The notes under the pieces are model-generated. The model had not been told where the DNA came from and searched no databases. It worked only from the letters and a program-made list of their open reading frames with translations. A program made the translations under genes and the position numbers. DNA of 43,320 nucleotides from Clostridium sp. CAG:967 (lineage in GTDB: Bacteria; Cyanobacteriota; Vampirovibrionia; Gastranaerophilales; Gastranaerophilaceae). Numbering within the stretch: position 1 is the stretch's first letter; the number at the start of each line of letters is the position of its first letter. This document shows positions 40,253-43,320 of the stretch, one piece after another. Where the stretch lies: the NCBI GenBank assembly GCA_000433095.1, contig HF991483.1:58278-101597 (forward strand). Reading direction: 5' to 3'.

Positions 40253-41665
40253 ATGATTACTTTTGATTCATTAACATTAAAAGCGTGGCTTGAAGAAAAT
40301 CAGGAATATTTAAAAGGTGCCAGAATTCAAAAAATTCAGCAGCCTACACGTCGTGATTTTGTTTTTTCTATACGAAAAGGTGGAGAAACAAAAAAACTTT
40401 ATATTAATATTAATCCGCAATGCTACCATGTATGTTTTATGAACAAAGAAAATGAGGCAAAAAGGCTTATTGAAATTCCGCAGAAACCTCCGATGTTTTG
40501 TATGCTTCTTCGAAAATATCTGGAAAATGCTGTTATTTCAAAAGTTGAACAGCCGCCTTATGAAAGGATTTTAGAGTTTTATATAGAAACTTTCAATGAA
40601 CTTTCCGAGAAAATATATCTCTGTCTTGCAATCGAGCTTATGGGAAAGCACTCAAACGTTATTTTATACAGCTATGATACAAATTTGATTATAGGATGTG
40701 CACATAATGTAGGAGCAGAGAAAAGCAAAGAAAGAGAAATGGCAGGAGGTCTGCCGTATATTTATCCGCCCGGACGTCCGAAAAACTGGTATTCAAACGA
40801 AAATTCTTTGTCTGTGGAATGTGATGATTTTAATTCTAAAATTGATGATTATTACGCTGAATGTATTCATAATGACAAGTTTAAAAAAATACAGGATACA
40901 TATAAACAACTGATTACACGCAGATTAAAGAAAGATGAAAACTCGTTAAAAAAAATGATGTACAGGCTTGAAAAAGAATTCAATGCTGATAAATATCGTC
41001 TTTACGGTGACTTGATAATGGCAAACCTGTACAATCTTAAAGATTATTCAAAATTTGTTAAAGTTTATGATTATGAAAACAATAAAGATATTACTATAGA
41101 ACTTGATGAAACAAGAACCTTAAAAGACAATGCCAACAAGTTTTATAAGCTTTATAACAAAGGGAAAACTTCTGTTGAAAAGCTTACTGAATTGACAGAC
41201 AACTTAAGAAATTCAATAAACTATTATGAACAAATTCTGTATTCTCTGGAGATAGCTTCTTCCGTTGAAGATTTATTTGAAATAACATCAGAGATAGAAA
41301 CGGAGAAAGAAAAAAAATCTGTCAAAAAGTCTGCCGTAGAACCTCTTGAGCTGAATATTGACGGCTGTAAAGTGTTTGTAGGAAGAAACAACAGGCAGAA
41401 TGATTATATTGTGTCTAAACTTTCGAGAGATGAAGATATTTGGCTGCATACAAAGGATTGTGCCGGCTCGCATGTGCTTTTGCGCTGCGATAATCCGTCG
41501 GATGAACTGATTTTAAAATGTGCTGAACTTGCCAAAGAATATTCAAAAGGTAAAAACTCATCTAAAGTAGGTGTGATTTATACAAAAAGAAAATATTTAA
41601 AAAAGCCGCCCGCTGCTAACTTAGGCTATGTTACTTATAAAAACGAACGGGAAATTATTCTTTGA
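40253..41665 (+). CDS. rqcH: RqcH/NFACT-family ribosome quality-control protein
   Basis: A 470-residue protein. The N-terminal NFACT-N domain (about 1-190) has SLTLKAWLEENQEYLKGARIQKIQQP, PPMFCMLLRKYLENAVI and CLAIELMGKHSNVIL, typical of the family. A coiled-coil middle (about 200-345) follows, then the NFACT-R domain (about 365-470) with DEDIWLHTKDCAGSHVLLR and KVGVIYTKRKYLKKPPAANLGYV. RqcH binds split 50S subunits carrying peptidyl-tRNA and adds alanine tails to stalled chains. The length is shorter than the usual 550-580, mainly in the middle. The old name FbpA (fibronectin binding) is an alternative annotation. It overlaps the polymerase gene by one base (TGATG). Confidence 0.93.
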   Translation: MITFDSLTLKAWLEENQEYLKGARIQKIQQPTRRDFVFSIRKGGETKKLYININPQCYHVCFMNKENEAKRLIEIPQKPPMFCMLLRKYLENAVISKVEQPPYERILEFYIETFNELSEKIYLCLAIELMGKHSNVILYSYDTNLIIGCAHNVGAEKSKEREMAGGLPYIYPPGRPKNWYSNENSLSVECDDFNSKIDDYYAECIHNDKFKKIQDTYKQLITRRLKKDENSLKKMMYRLEKEFNADKYRLYGDLIMANLYNLKDYSKFVKVYDYENNKDITIELDETRTLKDNANKFYKLYNKGKTSVEKLTELTDNLRNSINYYEQILYSLEIASSVEDLFEITSEIETEKEKKSVKKSAVEPLELNIDGCKVFVGRNNRQNDYIVSKLSRDEDIWLHTKDCAGSHVLLRCDNPSDELILKCAELAKEYSKGKNSSKVGVIYTKRKYLKKPPAANLGYVTYKNEREIIL

Positions 41666-42885
41666 TGTTGGAAGAAATTTTAAACATAACTGATAATGTT
41701 GATATGGCAAAGAAACATGTTATAGCACTTGTCGATTGTGATTCGTTTTTCGTGTCCTGCGAGCAGGCGGTTAATCCGGAATTAAAAGGAAAACCCGTAT
41801 GTGTTATGTCAGGTCGTGGTCAGTGTGTAATTTCACGTTCAAAAGAGGCTAAAAAACTCGGGATAAGAATGGGGATGCCCTACTTTCAAATAGAAGGTGC
41901 GATGAAAAAAGCAACATATATAAATGCAAACCATGATTTGTACTGCGAAATTTCAGAAAAAGTTATGAATGTGCTTAAAACAATAAGCCCCAAAGTTGAA
42001 GTATATTCTGTGGATGAAGCCTTTGTTGATTTAACGGGATTAGAAAGACTTTATAAGAAAAATTATTACGAAATTGCACAATTTATCAGAGAAGAAATTA
42101 AAAATAAAGCGGATATTCCTGTATCAATAGGTGTAAGTTCTTCAAAAACTCTTGCAAAACTTGCATCAGATAAAGCAAAAAAACTCGATGAAGGAGTATT
42201 TTTGATTGGTTCAAGGAAAATTCAGCCCGAACTTTTGAAAACAAGTATTGATGAAATATGGGGAATTGGAAGAAATCTGTCTGCATTGTTCAGAAAAAAC
42301 GGAATACTTACTGCTTACGAACTTGTTCAGCAGAATGATTTATGGCTTAATAAGCAAATAGGAATACGTGGTCTGGAGATGAAACATGAGCTGTTGGGAG
42401 AAATGATTTCTCCTGTGGATGACAGTGTCAAACTCCCTAAGTCAATCCAAAAGACAAGTGCACTTGCAAAATTTACTTCCGATAAAGAGTATTTGAAAAA
42501 TTCTCTGAATTATCACATTCACAGAGCTTGTGTGAAGCTGCGAAAACTTGATGCAAAATGCTTTGGTATAAGCATATATTTGAGAACAAAAGATTTTAAA
42601 GTCTTTTGTGAAAAGCGTGTTTTAAATAAGGCTACCAATTTTGAGCTTGAAATATCCGATATAATTTTTGAGCTTTTGGATGAATTGTATAACCCGAAAA
42701 TTCTCTATCGCAGCACGGGAGTTATTTTAGATATATTTGAACAAAATACCGAAGCTCAGTTATCAATCTTTGATAATCCTGAAGATGACATAAAGAAAGA
42801 AAAACTTACTAAATGTTTTGATAAACTTGAAAGCCGTTTTGGTAAGAATATTATACAAACAGGGTTTGTAAAAAAGGATGTATGA
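41665..42885 (+). CDS. Y-family DNA polymerase (UmuC/DinB-like)
   Basis: I use ATG 41665, sharing one base with the rqcH stop (407 codons with stop, 406 residues); ATG 41704 gives the family's more usual short N-terminus (MAKKHVIALVDCDSFF). Palm residues D24 (LVDCDSFF), D117 and E118 (VYSVDEAFVDLTG) are present. VCVMSGRGQCVISRSKEAKKLGIRMGMPYFQ matches the UmuC subgroup, and SIGVSSSKTLAKLASDKAKK is general to the family. The little-finger domain ends with QLSIFDN, close to a beta-clamp-binding QL(S/D)LF motif. It would copy damaged DNA with low fidelity. No UmuD lies beside it. Error-prone synthesis is not known to act on the poly-G runs. Confidence 0.92.
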   Translation: MLEEILNITDNVDMAKKHVIALVDCDSFFVSCEQAVNPELKGKPVCVMSGRGQCVISRSKEAKKLGIRMGMPYFQIEGAMKKATYINANHDLYCEISEKVMNVLKTISPKVEVYSVDEAFVDLTGLERLYKKNYYEIAQFIREEIKNKADIPVSIGVSSSKTLAKLASDKAKKLDEGVFLIGSRKIQPELLKTSIDEIWGIGRNLSALFRKNGILTAYELVQQNDLWLNKQIGIRGLEMKHELLGEMISPVDDSVKLPKSIQKTSALAKFTSDKEYLKNSLNYHIHRACVKLRKLDAKCFGISIYLRTKDFKVFCEKRVLNKATNFELEISDIIFELLDELYNPKILYRSTGVILDIFEQNTEAQLSIFDNPEDDIKKEKLTKCFDKLESRFGKNIIQTGFVKKDV

Positions 42886-42888
42886 TTA

Positions 42889-42917
42889 TTGCAAATGTTT
42901 TAGTATATTGTTATAAT
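42889..42917 (+). promoter_or_regulatory. Promoter of prepilin-like gene E
   Basis: TTGCAA (42889-42894) and TATAAT (42912-42917), spacer 17 bp. A first GAAGGAGC occurs straight after the -10 (42918-42925) and a second GAAAGGAGC at 42977-42985 before the ATG. Confidence 0.72.
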
Positions 42918-42976
42918 GAAGGAGCACCAGCGTAGCTGCTGGATCCGCCACATCGGGTTTTGCATAATAATTATAG
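42918..42976 (+). repeat. GC-richer hairpin segment in the gene E 5' leader
   Basis: CCAGC (42927-42931) pairs with GCTGG (42938-42942) around a GTAGCT loop; GC-richer DNA continues to about 42957. Genes B, C and D lack this segment between -10 and ribosome site, so it looks inserted, with GGAGC on both sides. Confidence 0.5.
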
Positions 42977-42989
42977 AAAGGAGCAATTT

Positions 42990-43320
42990 ATGAAAAAGTA
43001 TAGTTACTTCGGGGGGGGGGCAACCTAAAAGCTCCAGGATTTACACTTGCTGAGGTTTTAATAACGCTTGGCATTATCGGTGTAGTAGCCGCCATGACGT
43101 TACCTGCCGTAATCAATGAAACACGGGATAAAGAATATTCAGCAGCCCGTAAAAAGGCTTTAGCAACAATCGGCGAAGCAGTCCGAATAATCACAGTACA
43201 TGGTGAGATTTCCTCAGGAAAAGATGCTGAGGATTTTGTGGAACATTATCTTAAAAAGCAGCTTAGTATAGCTAAAACGTGTTCTAATAATGATTTACAA
43301 GCTTGTGGCATTCCTGCCGA
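42990..43320 (+). CDS. Prepilin-like protein E, 3' end cut by window, out of frame at a 10-G run (predicted phase OFF)
   Basis: From the ATG at 42990 the sequence as given encodes MKKYSYF, Gly-Gly-Gly-Ala-Thr and a TAA at 43026, just after the G run (43011-43020). The pilin frame starts beyond the run: LKAPGFTLAEVLITLGIIGVVAAMTLPAVINE, with canonical Gly at -1 and Glu at +5, and stays open to the window edge. Eleven or eight Gs join the leader (17 residues) to the body. The mature part (ETRDKEYSAARKKALATIGEAVRI) differs from A-D after the helix. It is a third mature type with the same leader design. The 3' end and terminator are outside the window. Confidence 0.8.
43011..43020 (+). repeat. 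Poly-G run (10 G) in the gene E leader
   Basis: Ten Gs, 21 bases after the ATG as in genes C and D. 11 or 8 would restore the prepilin frame. Confidence 0.9.

Noticed and set aside
1..43320. CRISPR arrays, tRNA or rRNA genes, transposons, prophage or diversity-generating retroelement.
   Set aside because: No regularly spaced direct repeats, cloverleaf sequences, transposase, integrase or reverse transcriptase motifs were seen.

Overview
The window looks like a chromosome segment from a gut-type member of the non-photosynthetic sister lineage of Cyanobacteria (Vampirovibrionia/Melainabacteria, most like Candidatus Gastranaerophilales). This is inferred from visible features: strongly AT-rich DNA, a family of short prepilin-like proteins with FTLAE(V/I)L(V/I)TLGIIGVV starts and (in three of them) a closing NDNWQMTY, a DUF512-type radical-SAM/PDZ protein of a type common in Cyanobacteria, GSI-alpha-type glutamine synthetase, flagellar genes, and FtsEX. 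Placement rests on recall of protein families, not on a search. There is no rRNA, tRNA, transposase, integrase or CRISPR array that I can see.

Layout. 1-2421: tail of prepilin-like gene A, a PadR regulator and a DUF512 protein. 2418-3276: solitary prepilin-like gene B with its own promoter and terminator. 3275-5224: glnA on the minus strand and a 585-bp non-coding region with a possible small RNA. 5225-10008: secreted metallophosphoesterase, an OmpR/PhoR-type two-component pair and a convergent GH38 alpha-mannosidase-like gene. 10142-13265: Tyr/Asn-rich secreted protein, then fliJ, a fliK-like gene and a flagellar rod/hook gene. 13318-17448: orphan TOPRIM protein, a papain-fold peptidase-like protein and a 5'-nucleotidase-like protein. 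17445-20744 (minus): metF, deoC, flhB and a fliA-like sigma factor. 20783-23258: SulP transporter and prepilin-like gene C. 23260-28227: phosphohexomutase (minus), two plsC-like acyltransferases and a HEAT-repeat protein (minus). 28424-32777: transketolase C-terminal half, ftsE, ftsX, a degenerate receiver/GGDEF protein and an isochorismatase-family hydrolase, probably one operon. 32770-34511: ribF (minus) and prepilin-like gene D. 34517-40153 (minus): aspS, a small acidic/basic-tailed protein, a DUF2142 membrane protein with a GT2 glycosyltransferase, and an SPFH/NfeD pair. 40253-42885: rqcH and a Y-family polymerase. 42889-43320: start of prepilin-like gene E.

The main discovery candidate is the set of dispersed prepilin-like cassettes. 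Genes B, C, D and E each have a near-consensus sigma-70 promoter, a GGAG ribosome site, a short ATG-initiated leader, a run of ten G residues, and then the prepilin peptidase motif. In all four, ten Gs put the ATG out of frame with the pilin body; eleven (or eight) would restore one continuous prepilin. The run lies in the part of the leader that prepilin peptidase would remove, so its length can switch expression without altering the mature protein. A fifth ten-base run (poly-C on the coding strand) sits in the GT2 gene and is in frame. I read this as a possible phase-variable surface-fibre repertoire, with a phase-variable glycosyltransferase. Systematic homopolymer error and ribosomal or transcriptional slippage are the alternatives to exclude. 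Genes B, C and D also show mosaic sequence sharing and a 39-bp in-frame duplication of the cleavage-site segment in D.

A second theme is leaderless expression: padR, the response regulator, metF, sulP, ribF and rqcH each have a -10-like hexamer ending six bases before the ATG. metF and sulP are divergent, with the sulP -35 lying on the metF -10.
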